A stretch of 64,000 bases of DNA from Oryza sativa Japonica Group (GCF_034140825.1 NC_089035.1:7054001-7118000); one strand, 5' to 3'; counted from the first letter of the stretch, positions 42,989 through 56,059 are shown. Made by a program: numbers and translations. Notes: generated by a model not told the origin, from the letters alone.

Positions 42989-45972
42989 TCAAACCTTGCC
43001 CTTCTGGCCTTCGATTTTCTGGAATGATGTGAACCATTGCTTCCAAGGTGCATCTCCTTGTTGATCGATCCACGACAAGAAGCAACTGTCTAAGAGGCAG
43101 AACAGGTTCACGTAAAGGAGCTGATATCGCACAGGAATGAAGCGGAAATTTGCGATTTGCACGGCTGGCCAGATGGTTCCCCCTAGAACTAGAGCAGGAA
43201 TGAAGTCCCTCTTCACATCATCCTTCACCTGCTCTACACTCCTTCCTGATGCAAGACCAACATATGAGAAGAACAAGAGAAGATCTACTGGTCCAAATAG
43301 GAGACCATCCGCAGCAACTTTTGACGCAACAAATTTGAAGGTCTTAGGCTGGTATCTCCTCAGGATGAAGCGATCCAAGTATTCATACCTAGGTGACAGA
43401 AACAAGCGCAAGTTATATGCCAGCCTGTTGTATAAAATTGCTTCAGAACAGGATTCTCATTTTTAAGCAAAAGCATATTTGTTGGAAGCATGGATTTCAC
43501 AATATCCCAGGTTTTGCATATGAGTAGACTGCAACAAATAAGTGAGAGGAAACCATAGAATCACCATTCATAACAAAAACAAACACAAAAATGTAGGGCA
43601 GGGCAGTAGAAGTCCATCAACAAGTATTATTTATATTCAATTATTAGCTTATTTCACAAAAAAGGATGCATATGATCATGTTATTAATTTGAAGTTTTGT
43701 ATAGTATGGCGTACTATAGAAAGAAATGCACTGTTAAGTGGTCTCAAATACCAAAATCTTCCCAGTTGAAAACCTTGTGGTCAATTAAAATGTAGAACAC
43801 TAACCACAAAGCGGAGCAGATCAATCACGAAATGCTCTCAAGAGAAGAATATTTTACAGTTTAACTACACATACGTAATGAATGGTAAGCATGAAAAGGC
43901 AAGAAATTGTGACATGGTGAAAAACAAGTCTATGTTGAAGTGGATTGGTAAGCACACAAATGAACATAAACATGAAGCGCAGCTGCAGAGTGCATCAATA
44001 TCTACTTAACTCCAAAAGATAATGTATGCCCCTTGCGTGACACAAGATTCAGTAAAAGAAGCCACTGGTAGCACACAGCGCACTCATAATGGATGACTAT
44101 AGTGTGATGGCTTTCTTATATTATGTTAGAAAAAGATGCATCAGTTCATCTAAAAAAAAGCACAGCAGTTCTATAAAGATAGCACCCACTGCATCCAATC
44201 TAACCCACCATTCGATACCCACCACAGTGAATATCGAAACTTAAAAGAACTAAAAGGACCTAGATATATTCAAGCAAAGCATCTGATATTTAACTATCTT
44301 CAGTTTTTCATAGTTGGAACCCATTGATACTAATACGATAAAGCAACATTCATATCATTCTCTAGATATGACAACCTAAATGGAAAAGCTCAGTGCAGGA
44401 TGGAGATTATGTCTTCCATGTCACCTATTTTTCTCTTTTCCTTAATCTACACCATGTTGCTGGTTGGGACTGGGAGAGATAAAGTCTGCTAGCAGATTTT
44501 CAGTTGTTAATGGGTAAAACCTCCAAAAACTTCTTGCCAATTTATGACCATAAGAAAGGAATCCACAAACAAAATTGACCCTAACACCATCTGTTCATGC
44601 TCAATATGAAAAGGATGGAACTAACCAGTAATGTCCAACTGGTCCAACAAAAGCAAATCCAAATGAGCTTGTGATGCCCACCCTCTTCCAATCAATTTTG
44701 AACTCTTTATCTTTATCCTGAAAAGTGACAAATATTCAAATTGTAGAATGAGGAAACCTCTTGGAAGGGATGGTAAGAAATAATATAAGGTTGAAAGTGC
44801 CCCTGGACCACTTGTAAGGTGTCCCATAGTTCAAACAAAATCCATGTCCGAATTCCTTAGATTTCCCAATCTCTTAGCTGAACAAAGGCACCATGAACAG
44901 CAATAAATATCTTGTTTCAACTAACTTTCCTGTTCATAGCAACATAACCAACTCTTTAGCTGCCACCACATCAATTCCGTTTACCAAAAAAGGTAACCAG
45001 AAAAGTACTTCTGACCCTGCTACCATAGGATAGAACCGTGGTTGGCTTTGATACATGATCCCATCTAAACAGTGGTTTAACGATTACCAAAAGAATATTT
45101 CATTCACTGAAATCAAAATATTAACCGGTCAGCTATTTAGGGATTAACCACTGAACTTCCTATGTAGTAGAGGCAGTGACCAAATCAAGCTCACCGCCTA
45201 TCTGATCTCGATGCTGAAATAGAAAATACATCTAAAGCTACAGGATTTGAGTATGACACTGTTACCTAAGACAAACCAAACATACCAGGCCATTTTTAGC
45301 AACAGAAAAAAAATCATGTCTCCCTACCAGCAGACGACTCGATTGTTCTCAAACCACCCCGACGACACCACGGTTCCGCAAAGTAGATCCTAGGGCTCCA
45401 AGCAGGAGAACATCAGCCCAAAATTGCACCATTTATGTCACCAAACCATCGTTATCACGGCCGTTCTCCACCCAAAATATTCCCAGTCCTTTACAGGGAA
45501 GCTCACCGGCCAGAGAACAAAGCACAAATCCGGCCATTCCCAACATACAGGAGTTGATAACTTGCATAAGTTTTTGAGATACTATTTCGATTCACCTACA
45601 CACCATCAATCGATTAGACAACCCCTACGCCCTATAATCCCACCTTTGCTAGGTTATCCTCCACCTCCAAGCTCCCAGCCAAGGAAGAGGAACGGCTATA
45701 ACAACATCCCAACGAGGCCGCATCCACGCACCACAGGAGAATCCAATCCTCAGATCACCTAAAGGTTGAACAGATAGGAGATTGGCTACCTCGGGAGGAT
45801 TCTTGGCGTGGTGCTGGTGGTGGCGGGGGCGTCCGGGGGCGGAGTAGTGGGTGACGGCCTGGGCGCCGATGTCGCCGAGGCCCCAGAGGATGCCGGAGCT
45901 GACCACCTGCGTGCGCACGGGGTGGGTGGCCAGGCACTGCTGGTACCACCGCCATAGCCGCCGCATCCCCAC
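42989..45972 (-). CDS. Mpv17/PMP22 family membrane protein, three exons, 224 aa
   Basis: Small integral membrane protein of peroxisomes, mitochondria or plastids; in the family a role as a channel or in metabolite homeostasis is proposed. Exons on the minus strand: 45972-45790, 44717-44626, 43388-42989, all GT-AG, total 675 nt. N-terminus LWRWYQQCLATHPVRTQVVSSGILWGLGD-type block; middle VGITSSFGFAFVGPVGHYWYEYLDRF; C-terminal signature KRDFIPALVLGGTIWPAVQIANFRFIPVRYQLLYVN-type block (split here in wording) with the W-P-x-x-Q-x-x-N-F motif. Four hydrophobic segments are visible. Convergent with the LRR kinase, stops about 540 bp apart. A second ATG (two codons on) is also possible. Family certain, organelle not. 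Confidence 0.93.
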
Positions 45973-46674
45973 GGGGGAAGGAGGAGGAGAGAATTGGCGA
46001 CGGCGAGAGGAGAGGAGAGAGGAAAGAGGAGGGCATGTCTCCCACTCGCTTCTTTTTCTTCTTTGCGTTTGATTTTTTTTTCTTGTGAATTTTCAGGTTA
46101 GGGTTTGGTGGGAACCATAGTGGTTGGAAACTTGGAATGGAACAATTTTTAGGTGCGTCAAGTCAGTCATATTAGGGGGTTTCCGAGATAGGAGTGCAAG
46201 AGTTCAGGTCAAAGAATACAGTTTTAATGCACATGTGGATGGAATATTGAACATTTCAAGATTCTATATGAAAATTAATTTAGTGTACCTCCAATAATTT
46301 TGGGTGATGTAGTTTTCCTTATCACTTAAAAATATGGAAATCATATCTAAAGTAGTAAAAACCCTGAGCTTTCACAAAACTTGATTAGGACATGTTATCA
46401 GGAAATTATAGAATGTGAGATGCAGCAAGCAATCCAATAGTCACCATCATATCTTAAAAAGTTTAGTCAAAGAGTCCTATAAGTACTCGTAAATCTGCGA
46501 TAGCATATAAAAGTTTTTAACGGTTGTTTTGAATAAGTATAAACTATATATATGATTGGCAGTCGTAAAATAATAATGAACCCCTTTATAGTAAGAGAAA
46601 AAAATACTTGACCAAAAATTATGACTATTGCCTTAATTATAAGCTATAAGTGTATACGATCCAATACTCTCATA

Positions 46675-47253
46675 TCCTATCTTACTATAAAGTTATCTCC
46701 CACTAACTCCTTAAGCTTAAAATGCAAAGATGTCACATCATTATTCACTAATTAATAAGATGTCACATCATCATCCACTAACAATCATCACATTTAAACA
46801 TCATGCAAACATGTTATATCTTTATAGTTTTTATAATTTAAGAGCTTTTCAAATACAAACATGTTAAATTATCATCCAACATAATTCACATAATGTTTCA
46901 ATGTATATCTTTATTATGTTTTATGATATCCTATATACTTATATAGTTCATCCTCACTTAGTTAGTGCTTAAATGATTAATCTATGGTCCAAATTATCTT
47001 TCTCTTTTTTTTCCTCTAATTAAGTCATATCACATAAATTGTTTTTAGCCTTTAGATGATTAATCTACGGTCCAAACTATCTCCCTACTTTTTACGTTTG
47101 AATCACCATTCTACATACTATTTAAATTTAAATTATCATAAACCACATTAATTTACTTAATCTGATGTTATCTAGCTATTTTACACGTTATTTATTATTA
47201 TTATTATTATTATCATACTAAATTCCCGCAGCAATGCGCAGGGTTTCACCTAG
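46675..47253 (+). mobile_element. Candidate non-autonomous Helitron, about 579 bp
   Basis: Right end: a short GC-rich hairpin (cccgcagcaatgcgcaggg) then tttcacctag followed by T, which is the Helitron 3' hallmark (hairpin about 10 nt before CTRR, inserted before T). Left end: tcctatcttactataaag after A, in line with the 5' TC start. The interior is AT-rich with repeated gattaatctaNggtccaaa motifs. No Rep/helicase. Left boundary less certain than the right. Confidence 0.6.
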
Positions 47254-47410
47254 TTGGAAAGAAAGCTATGATCTTCGTAGTAACTTTTTAACTCCAATTT
47301 TAAACCTTCAAGAGAAAATACTACCAGCTAACTCAAAGCTCTGAAACTACACACATGGTATGTCACTCTAACTATAATTCATAAACTCTAACGCTTATTA
47401 CTGACTTTAA

Positions 47411-47472
47411 AACACACGTGCGCGCACGCACGCGCACAGTGTGTGCGCGCTCAAGCGTTTGCGTGTGTGTTT
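47411..47472. repeat. Alternating purine-pyrimidine inverted repeat
   Basis: acacacgtgcgcgcacgcac and gtgtgtgcgcgc ... gcgtgtgtgt form an imperfect palindrome of alternating GT/GC/AC dinucleotides, about 60 bases, in otherwise AT-rich DNA. Such tracts can adopt Z-form DNA and are often MITE termini. Confidence 0.6.
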
Positions 47473-48381
47473 AGCGACATAAAAGACAATATAAAAAAAC
47501 AAACTACGATGAAAAAAAAATAAAATCAACTCTAAAAATTTGTTTATTAATTTAAATTTTGGCTATGACTGGTAGGCTGATATGTTGATCAAAACTCTTT
47601 TGGGACGCGAGATCTAAAAGCACAGTACCAGTAAAAATGTAGAAATAGGATCCATGTTCTAACAGAGTAGGTGTTTGGATGGTTCACAGAAACAAAAATA
47701 GGAATATTAGAGTAAATTCTTTGTGCTAGAGAGAAAGAAAGAGGGTGCATTATACTTCTTAGAGGAAAATAAAAGGGTATTCGATCCATGCGATTGCAAA
47801 TAAATGAGGAAGAAGATGGAAAATATGACGACAGAACGATTCTAATTTTTAAAAATTTATGTGACATGGATATAAATAGATGAATTGTAATGATACTTAT
47901 TTGAAATAACATGTGTGTAATGGCATGAATTAAATTAATCCAAAATAAAACATGAGGTATGACTCATGTTTATTTTCGATTTGAATGGAGGTATTATTTT
48001 ATTTTAGATAGAAGAAAAGAAGTCAATCCATAGGAAATTTGACATTCATATTCCTTTGGTACAAAGAGCCTCGTATGAAAACTTTCTTGAGATTTTCAAT
48101 CCTCCATAAGTACTTTGAAAAACCATCAATCCAAAGGAGCCCGCAAGTTAAAACAAATGGTAGTCAAAATTTATAGCACTTCACAAGTATGTTAGGAGTT
48201 GTATTTGTGGATGTATAAGTGTGGTGTTGGGTATGTACGCGCGTGCATGTCATGTAATACAATAAAATTCCAATTGACAAGTACAATGACAAGATTGGTT
48301 ACTACACTACCATGTGATTTTTTGTTAGCTTTGCGTCGTTTTTATACCGCGCCCGCCTGCACGTTGAAGTGAAAAGAGCTG

Positions 48382-48597
48382 CTCCCTCCGTTTCAAAAAA
48401 AAATATTTGACACCGTTGATTTTTTAGCGCATGTCTGAACGTTCGTTTTATTAAAAAAATTGCGTACTTGAAAGTATGTTTAAGAATGAATCAAATTATA
48501 TGAAAAAAAATAATTATTTAAATTTTTTAAATAAGACGAATGATCAAACACATACTTGAAAAAAACAACGATGTCCGACATTTTAAAACGGGGAGAG
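48382..48597. mobile_element. Stowaway-like MITE upstream of the PPR gene
   Basis: Left end ctccctccgtttcaaaa, right end ttttaaaacggggagag, with the internal aataagacgaatgatcaaac shared with sister elements at 37275, 41754 and 52517. Confidence 0.7.
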
Positions 48598-49818
48598 TAT
48601 TAGCTTTGGCTCGATCAGATCCAACGCTGCGTCAGGAGAGCGACCACACGGTGTCCCGTCCCGATCCAACGCCCACGTCCGGGGCCTCGCGGGATCGGAC
48701 GCCTCCCTGCAAACCGCGCCACGCGGCCGCTCCGGAGCCTCACCCAACCGGCGACGCGACGCGACGCTCCCTCGGCGTCCGGTCCAGTTCACCCCGGCAA
48801 CCGCCAAAGCGGCCGCGCTTCCCCCGCCACCCGTTTCGCTCCTCACCGCGGATAAAGCGCTCCCCCCCACTTCGAAACCCAAAAAAAGCTCCACCGGGGG
48901 CAAAAAAAAAAAAAAAAAAAAGCGGACGCCGCCTGCGCCTCGTGTTCCTCCACGTCGCTCCGCCGCTCCGCCCGCCTTGCTTGCGAGCCACAGCGACGGC
49001 TGGCCACGCGCGGCGTGTGCGTGCGTAGAGCGCGGGGGGGACGGAGGCACACGCTGGCCACCAGCTGCAGCTGCAGCGCAGCTCGCTCTCCTTGGCCAAT
49101 GAACGCTCGTTGCTGCCAGTAGCTCGTTGATTCTCAGGTGAACGCGCCCTCTCGCTCGCTCGTGTTCTACCGGGATTCGTCCTGAATTAGCTTCTCTTGT
49201 CTCTCTCGTAGGCAGTTTCTTGTCGACCGACGCTCTGCAACTGCTTGTTTTTCTGCTTGTATAAAATAATTCTGCTGATATAATATGTGAAAATAATGGA
49301 ATTTCTACATTTGAATTGGTCTAGGCTTCAGGATAAGGCCGGTTTTGTATTTCAGATCCTGAGTTGATTTTGTTTCTGTTTTGTTTTTTTTTCTTTAATT
49401 CTGGTAGTTTGTCCATCAACTGCTTTGGTCATTGGATTTGTTAATACAACACGTGTTCCATGAAATCTGAAGATGATGTTGATTATCATGACCACTAAAA
49501 TTCTGTAAATGATGTTTTCATTGTTAGGAATCCAGGATGCCCCTATGAAATGCGTCCTTCACTGTGGAAATGGATCAGAGAAATATCACATTTTGCTCTT
49601 AACAGCTTCCCAGGAATATGCAATTCTTTTGGTTTTAAAAACAGACAAGAGTAGGAACATCAATTTCATCTATACACTCCGAATGTGTGCATGTGTTTCT
49701 TGCCCACTGACTGCATTAGTGCAGTACATATGTTGGGGACTTGATGAAAATGAGCACAGTTCTGAAATTCTGAAATTATGGTTCAGGTTAAGGAGCTGGC
49801 TGACAGAAGCATAGTACC
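48598..49818 (+). promoter_or_regulatory. Promoter and probable untranslated first exon of the PPR gene
   Basis: A GC-rich island (48640-49100) ends with ttgattctcag followed by gtgaacg at about 49138, which would suit a donor site of an untranslated first exon. An acceptor such as tggttcag at about 49788 could join it to the leader just before the ATG at 49819. This is inference from splice-like signals; no ORF in the region has a recognisable domain. Confidence 0.4.
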
Positions 49819-51913
49819 ATGGTAGAGAACGGTGTGCAGCTCACATTGACCTCCACTGTCAAGACCAATGGCAAGATAAGAATCAATGGAGAAGTGCTAA
49901 ACGGATCACACCTCAAAGTATTCTTTTATCTTATAATTGCACCTCGTTTGTTTCATCTTTGTGACTGTCTACCTGAGAAAACGAAGAACACCTCGATTGA
50001 TTTCTGTCTTTGTGTGTGTTCAGGAGAAGCACGAAGCTGGCAGCAATGGCGCCCTGCACCCATCAAACGGGCAAGCAAAGCAGCCGCCGTCGCCGCCGCA
50101 GAAGCAGAAGCAGAAGCTGCTCTGCACGACGTGCGGCAAGGGGCACACGTGCCAGGCGGTGATCGCCCGGACGCGGCAGATGCGCGCCATGATCGACGCG
50201 AGGAGGCCGCACCAGGCGCACTCGGCGTTCCGCCACCTCGTCGACGACGGCCACCGCCCGTCGCTGGTGACGTACACCACGCTGCTCGCGGCGCTGACGA
50301 GCCAGCGGGCGTTCGACACCATCCCGTGGCTGCTCGCCGAGGTGGAGGACGCCGGCCTCCGCCCGGACTCCATCTTCTTCAACGCGCTCATCAACGCCCT
50401 CGTCGAGGCCCGGCGGATGGGCGAGGCGACGAACACCTTCCTCAGGATGGGCCACTCCGGCTGCCGCCCCACGGCGAGCACGTTCAACACGCTGATCAAG
50501 GGCTACGGCATAGCCGGCCGCCCCGAGGAGTCGCAGCGGGTGTTCGACATGATGGCCTCCGGCGGCGCCGGCGGCGAGGCGGCGGTCAGGCCGAACCTGA
50601 CGACGTACAACATCCTCGTCAAGGCGTGGTGCGACGCCGGGAGGCTGGAGGAGGCGTGGCGGGTGGTGGCGAGGATGCGCGCGTCGGGCGCCGACCCGGA
50701 CGTCGTCACGTACAACACCCTCGCCAGCGCGTACGCCAAGAACGACGAGACGTGGCGCGCCGAGGAGCTCGTCGTGGAGATGGCGCAGCAGGCAGGGCTC
50801 CGCACCAGCGAGCGCACCTGGGGCATCATCGTCGGCGGCTACTGCCGCGAGGGCCGCCTCGGCGAGGCGCTCCGCTGCGTCCGCCAGATGAAGGACTCCG
50901 GCGTGCTCCCCAACGTCATCGTCTTCAACACCCTGCTCAAGGGCTTCCTCGACGCCAACGACATGGCCGCCGTCGACGACGTGAGCTATCATCACAAAAC
51001 AATAACCAAGAACACTAAACGAAATCGAGTTTTCATCTGCGATCTTGTGTTCTTGCAGGTTCTTGGGCTGATGGAGCAGTTCGGGATCAAGCCGGACATC
51101 GTGACCTACAGCCACCAGCTGAACGCGCTGAGCTCCATGGGGCACATGGCCAAGTGCATGAAGGTGTTCGACAAAATGATCGAGGCCGGGATCGAGCCGG
51201 ACCCGCAGGTGTACAGCATCCTCGCCAAGGGCTACGTGCGCGCGCAGCAGCCGGAGAAGGCGGAGGAGCTCCTGCGCCAGATGGGCCGCCTCGGCGTCCG
51301 CCCCAACGTCGTCACCTTCACCACCGTCATCAGCGGGTGGTGCAGCGTCGCCGACATGGGCAACGCCGTGAGGGTCTACGCCGCCATGCGCGACGCCGGC
51401 GTGCGCCCGAACCTCAGGACGTTCGAGACCCTCATCTGGGGCTACAGCGAGCTGAAGCAGCCATGGAAGGCCGAGGAGGTGCTCCAGATGATGCAGGACG
51501 CCGGCGTCCGCCCCAAGCAGACCACCTACTGCCTCGTCGCCGACGCGTGGAAGGCCGTCGGCCTCGTCGAGAACGCCAACCGCGCGCTCGGCTCCTCCTC
51601 CTCCTCCGGCGACCTCCTCGACGCCGACGACGACGAGGAGCCCTACTTCCCGGACAACCATGGCGACGACAAGCTGCAGAGCTTCGAGAGAACCAATGGC
51701 CATGCCAAGAGTGACGCGTCACGATCCATGCAGGTGACAAGAGCTTCCATGAGCTTGAAGACGGCGAGGTCGTCGTCGCCGTCGCTGTCGCTGCTCCGGC
51801 GATCGTGCCGGCTTCCGGTGAGATCCACGTGGCTTTGCAGGAAGCAGCTTCAGATGCAGTGTGGAGTGTATGGCCAGAGCATCAGCTCACTGAAGATGGT
51901 GTTCCTCAGTTAG
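49819..51913 (+). CDS. P-class pentatricopeptide repeat protein, three exons, 636 aa
   Basis: RNA-binding organelle-type PPR protein. Exons 49819-49917, 50024-50980, 51059-51913, all phase 0. After a 33-residue first exon comes a Gln/Lys-rich linker, then CTTCGKGHTC (paired cysteines), then about twelve consecutive 35-residue P-type PPR motifs (for example TYNTLASAYAKN, VYSILAKGYVRA, TFTTVISGWCS), an acidic linker and the C-terminal CRKQLQMQCGVYGQSISS...VFLS block. That C-terminus and the KQPWKAEEVLQMM motif are shared with the Arabidopsis At5g21222/At5g25630-type proteins as I remember them. No DYW or E domain, so a role in RNA stability or processing rather than editing is likelier. No clear transit peptide was judged. 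Confidence 0.92.
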
Positions 51914-52801
51914 AGGAGGCCATCTTGTGTTGTTGCTCAGTAAAAAAGAAAAATGTACACTGGCAAGAACCTGTCAATTACAATTCTTACTATTTCTCAA
52001 CACACATTGGATGATTTCTGCTGTGCCAAGAACTCGCTTCAGATGTCTCAAAAATTTTGGAAGGAAGACTGGGAAATATGTTTATGTAAGATAGCAAATG
52101 TATGTTGATCATGGACAGCTTGTTTTCCAAAACACTGATGATATATGGTATGTCTAGTTCAATGAATCAGGTTGTCATTGCTGAGGACAGGAAGAGAACT
52201 CAAATTGTTGAATGATTCTGTGAAAAATTTGAAGATGTAGAATTAGAATGAAACTCTGTTCAGGAGATAACTTCTTTTTTTCCACCTTCAATTTCTTTCT
52301 GAACCATTTCATCGATCTATGAAACTAACAGAGGATATTGTTTAAAACCAACTTCTAAATTAGTGTATAAAAACTTGTCGCAAAGCGCAATGACATGTAA
52401 CACTGATAAAACGACATCACAATATGTTAGCAAGAGATATCAACATGGCAAAATTGGAAGATAAAACTACTGCTTATTTTCTTGTTTGCTCATGTCATGA
52501 AGGACCTAAATATCTACTCCCTCTGTCCCACAATATAAGGTATTTTGATTTTTTACATGTAACGTTTGATCACTAGTCTTATTCAAATTTTTTTTGCAAA
52601 TATAAAAAATGAAAAGTTATGCTTAAAGTATTTTAGATAATAAAGTAAGTCACAAATAAAATAATTAATAATTTCAAAAAAATTTGAATAAGACGAGTGG
52701 TCAAACGTTACAAGCAAAAACTTAAAATCCCTTATATTATGATACGGAGGGAGTACATGATCACAGCCCTTATTGAGATTATAGAAGGCCAAGGCACTGC
52801 A
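51914..52801. other. Convergent 3' region between the PPR and LEA_2 genes
   Basis: Holds presumed 3' untranslated sequence of both genes and a Stowaway MITE (52517-52753). No further gene. Confidence 0.5.
52517..52753. mobile_element. Stowaway MITE, 237 bp
   Basis: Left end ctccctctgtcccacaatat, right end atattatgatacggaggga, TA on both sides, internal gtttgatcactagtcttatt / aataagacgagtggtcaaac pairing. It ends 49 bp from the LEA_2 stop codon. Confidence 0.85.
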
Positions 52802-54161
52802 TCAGGTGTAACTACAAGCACTCTGGATAAACCTAATCGGCTTGGAGCTACCGGAATCGATAACCACCGGGCATTTCACACGCTTTGTGTGTGTCACCCT
52901 CACAAGCTTACCAATCACATACCCTCTAGCTCTTACCACCAAGTCTAGAGTCAGTGGCACAGCACCTCCAGCATTCGACAAGGCGAATGTTTCTCCAGCT
53001 CCATAGAGAGGGATCTTCTCGCCATGAACGATCGCCGAGGCGACATGATGGCTTGACCTTGGCTGGTAGAACTTCTCCAACTGCAGAGCAGCAGGATGAA
53101 TTGAGCTTAAGAATGTGGTTGTAGTTCAATATGGAAGAGGAAATTGCAGTACAGAAATTCTGGTGCTGAAGGTGCTAGCTGCTACCTGACCGTTGGCGAT
53201 CGCGATTTGCGAGAACAAGATCTGAATCGATGTCGAAGAGACATGAATGCCGAACATCGTGGAAGGGTTGTGAACATTTATCTGCAGAGAGCAGTTCATT
53301 GTCACCAGCTTTGTCGGCACCCCGGTCCGGTCTATACCTTCTCCGGCATAAAAGTTCCCCACTGTCAAGCTCTGAAGAAACACAAAACAAACTCTTAGAC
53401 TCTTAGTACAATGCCACTAGAATCAGACAAAAGATCAGTAATAATTTAACAAGTTCAAAAACCATCACAAACTCATTATGAATTTGCGTTCTTGAAGAAA
53501 CACAAAAACAAACACTTAGTACAATGCTACTAGAATCAGACAAAAGATCAGTAATAATTTAACAAGTTCAAAAAACCATCACAAACTCATTATGAACCTG
53601 TGTGATTTGGATACGAATTCAGTGATAATATACCTTGACAAGAACTCCAGGTTTGTAATGGCGAGCGATTCCCCAGACGATGAGGCAGACGAGGGTGAAG
53701 GCTAGAGCAAGAAGCGAGAATCGGAAGGCGAGGACGCAGCATCTGGATGGCTCATAGCCGCCATCGTCGTCGTCGTCAAACTCGTCGTACGCGCCTTCCT
53801 CCTCCTCGTCGATGATGGCGTCGACGTCGCGCCACCCCTTGGCGCCCAACCGCCTCCGGCCGCCGCCGCCACCAAGCCTGCTCCTCCCGGACGCCGACCG
53901 GAGGTTGCCGGAGAAGCGGCTGGCGGAGGAGACCCTGGAGTGGCGGCCGAAGGAGGAGGAGTGGTGCGACGGCGAGTCGAGCGGGCTGTTGTTGTACACC
54001 GGCGTGGCCTGCGTCGACGGCGACTTGTCGCCGTCGTCGTCGTGGGAGTCGCGCGACGGGCTGATCTGGACGTAGTACGCCGCCGCCGCCGCCTTGGGCG
54101 ACCGCGACGGCGACGACGTCGCGAGGCTCGTCATGTCGGACTCCGACGTCGCCGGCTTCAT
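52802..54161 (-). CDS. LEA_2 / NDR1-HIN1-like membrane protein, three exons, 330 aa
   Basis: Single-pass membrane protein of the LEA_2 superfamily; some relatives act in defence or stress, but no function can be assigned here. Minus-strand exons 54161-53634, 53371-53186, 53080-52802, GT-AG and phase 0 throughout. N-terminal disordered part rich in Ser/Pro (YYVQISPSRDSHDDD; TQATPVYNNSPLDSPSHHSSS), an acidic run EEEEGAYDEFDDDDDGG, the cysteine pair RCC and one transmembrane helix (about residues 141-164), then the LEA_2 domain with VPTKLVTMNCSLQINVHNP and STMFGIHVSS. The start is the first ATG, MKPATSESD. The leader continues upstream (to perhaps 55500) by inference. Intron 1 contains a 120-bp tandem duplication. 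Confidence 0.92.
53374..53598. repeat. 120-bp tandem duplication in LEA_2 intron 1
   Basis: gaagaaacacaaaa... to acaaactcattatgaa is present twice, starting at 53374 and 53494, with few differences. The proximal copy includes the region next to the exon-2 acceptor; the distal copy therefore carries an acceptor-like sequence as well. Intron length is 262 nt, nearly all of it duplication. Confidence 0.9.
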
Positions 54162-56059
54162 CCTCCTTCGCAAAGCTTAGCTTCGCGGTCTGAATCCGAT
54201 CGAGTTTAGCTCTTGCTGAAACTGAACCTGCAATTTTACCAGAAGCATCTGAAGATGACAACCTGTTGAACCTATCTGAAGAAGAAAAAGCCAATATCTT
54301 CTTCAGCATGAGCTGTAGACCATATTCAGTTTCGATCAAACCTACTTTTGTTTGAATGTATGAAACAGTCGTGTACAAGACTCAACTGAAAAAAAAAAAG
54401 AAAAGAACCAACTGTACATCTCTATCCTAAGAGCAGTTCATCCTAGAAAGATTTATTAGAGGAAGAGAGAAAACCCATAAGAAAAGAAACTGCAAGCATA
54501 CACATTTTTGTCCATGAAGACGAAAGGCACATGGAGAACGTAGCCTAAGGTTTGTGTTTGGAAATTTTCGAGAAAAAGAACAAGAATAAATAAATCCAAA
54601 ACCGGAAGGAAAAGCTATGGAGCGTACAGTACCACCTTGCAATGGCAGATCTCTTCAAAATCTCACATTTTCGCTGGAACAAAGAGGTGCAATGCAAGCA
54701 TGAGTCCCGAGAAGAAGAACCCGGCAAGAGACACATAGGACTAATCTAAATCTAATCTACATCGAATTTCGCAAACAGAAAAAGGAAGCAGAAAAAAGGG
54801 TGAACTTTTGCGTTGAAAATGCTGTCTGCAAAGCGAAGGGAGGACCATGCCACGTGTAGCACAAGCTCAACAGCGGACAGAAAAAGGTGGCACTGCTACC
54901 ACCGATGCAGCAGATCTCGCCAAGTGTCACCACCACCGGACCTTCCTCCCCGGCAATTCTGTTTGTACAGAAGAAACAGGGCGCGTTTTTTTTTTTCATT
55001 TTTTTCCTAGTTGAAAATTTAGTGGGAAATGGGTGAACAAAAATACAAAAAGTTTGATCCGCATTCGCAACCTGATCACATAATAAAGCACATCGAGTTG
55101 AATACGGTGATCAAATCAAAAGGGACAAAAGAAGAAAGATAACCAACCTAGTTTCAGAAAACAATCGGATTGAGAAGGAAGAGGAAGAGAAGATTTGGGA
55201 GTTGTCGGGCAGAAACCATCACTTTCCTCCCCCCCCCCCCCCCCCCCCCGCACCGCTGTGATGATGGAAGTGGGGATTTTGGGAAGGCCGAAACGTACGG
55301 ATCGAAACGAATGGGATTTGTGCGGTTGTGCCCCCTCGATCTCCGCCGCGCGAGAGGAACACGAGCGGAGAGCCAGAGAGGAAGAAAGGCCGGGGAAGAA
55401 GACGACGCTTTTGCCTCTTCTTCTTCTTCTTATTCTTCACCAGCGCCGGTAGCAGCCAAACCCTACCACTCGGAAGCGGCGGCGAGGGGAACAGACAGGA
55501 GCTAGCCAAGCCGAGTGAGCGAGAGAGACACGGGAGAGGAACTCGTGTGGCTGTCTCCCGGACCCTACCTTTTGACCATGCAACGCGTGGCCCCCACCTG
55601 TCGGTTAATCTCTTCGGACGGTAATAGTCCTTCCGTCAAAAAAAAATCAAACTAGCATTAGAATATAAAAAAAAACCTATGCGATGCTATTTTAATTTTA
55701 TTGTTGTTATACGGTTTAGTTAAGGTGAAATGCACTGTGAGAATTTGCTTGGATATATACATTTTCTTTAGAAAATCATAAGCTGCAATTAGGAGTCCGA
55801 TCGTCTCAAGTTAACATGTGAGTTTTTCTAAAGTGATTTCTTATATGACTACTTCTGTATTTTTAAAAGCGAACAAACTTAAAAACTGACTCAGATACGG
55901 ATATGTATTTCTAAAAGAACTTAAAAACCGACGCATAGATGCATGACGTATCAAAATACCGGCAAAAACGTCTTTGATTTTTATAATATTAGAGATAATA
56001 CAATTAATATGGATGTGAATATGTTCATATTCATATTCATTATATATGGTCCCGTCCGT

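Larger units (their letters stand above)
45973..48381. other. Intergenic region upstream of Mpv17
   Basis: Divergent spacer between Mpv17 (-) and the PPR gene (+). Apart from the elements listed within it there is no gene I can support. About 47500-47570 carries the dispersed repeat also seen at 32870-33119. Confidence 0.5.

Noticed and set aside
50063-51703. 546-codon minus-strand open frame opposite the PPR gene
   Set aside because: Shadow of a GC3-rich coding exon: Val/Ala/Asp/His-rich, no domain, and it spans the PPR intron. The plus-strand frame has clear PPR repeats.
55219-55509. 96-codon minus-strand frame with polyglycine end
   Set aside because: Depends on the poly-C tract at 55229-55249; low complexity, likely leader or promoter of the LEA_2 gene.
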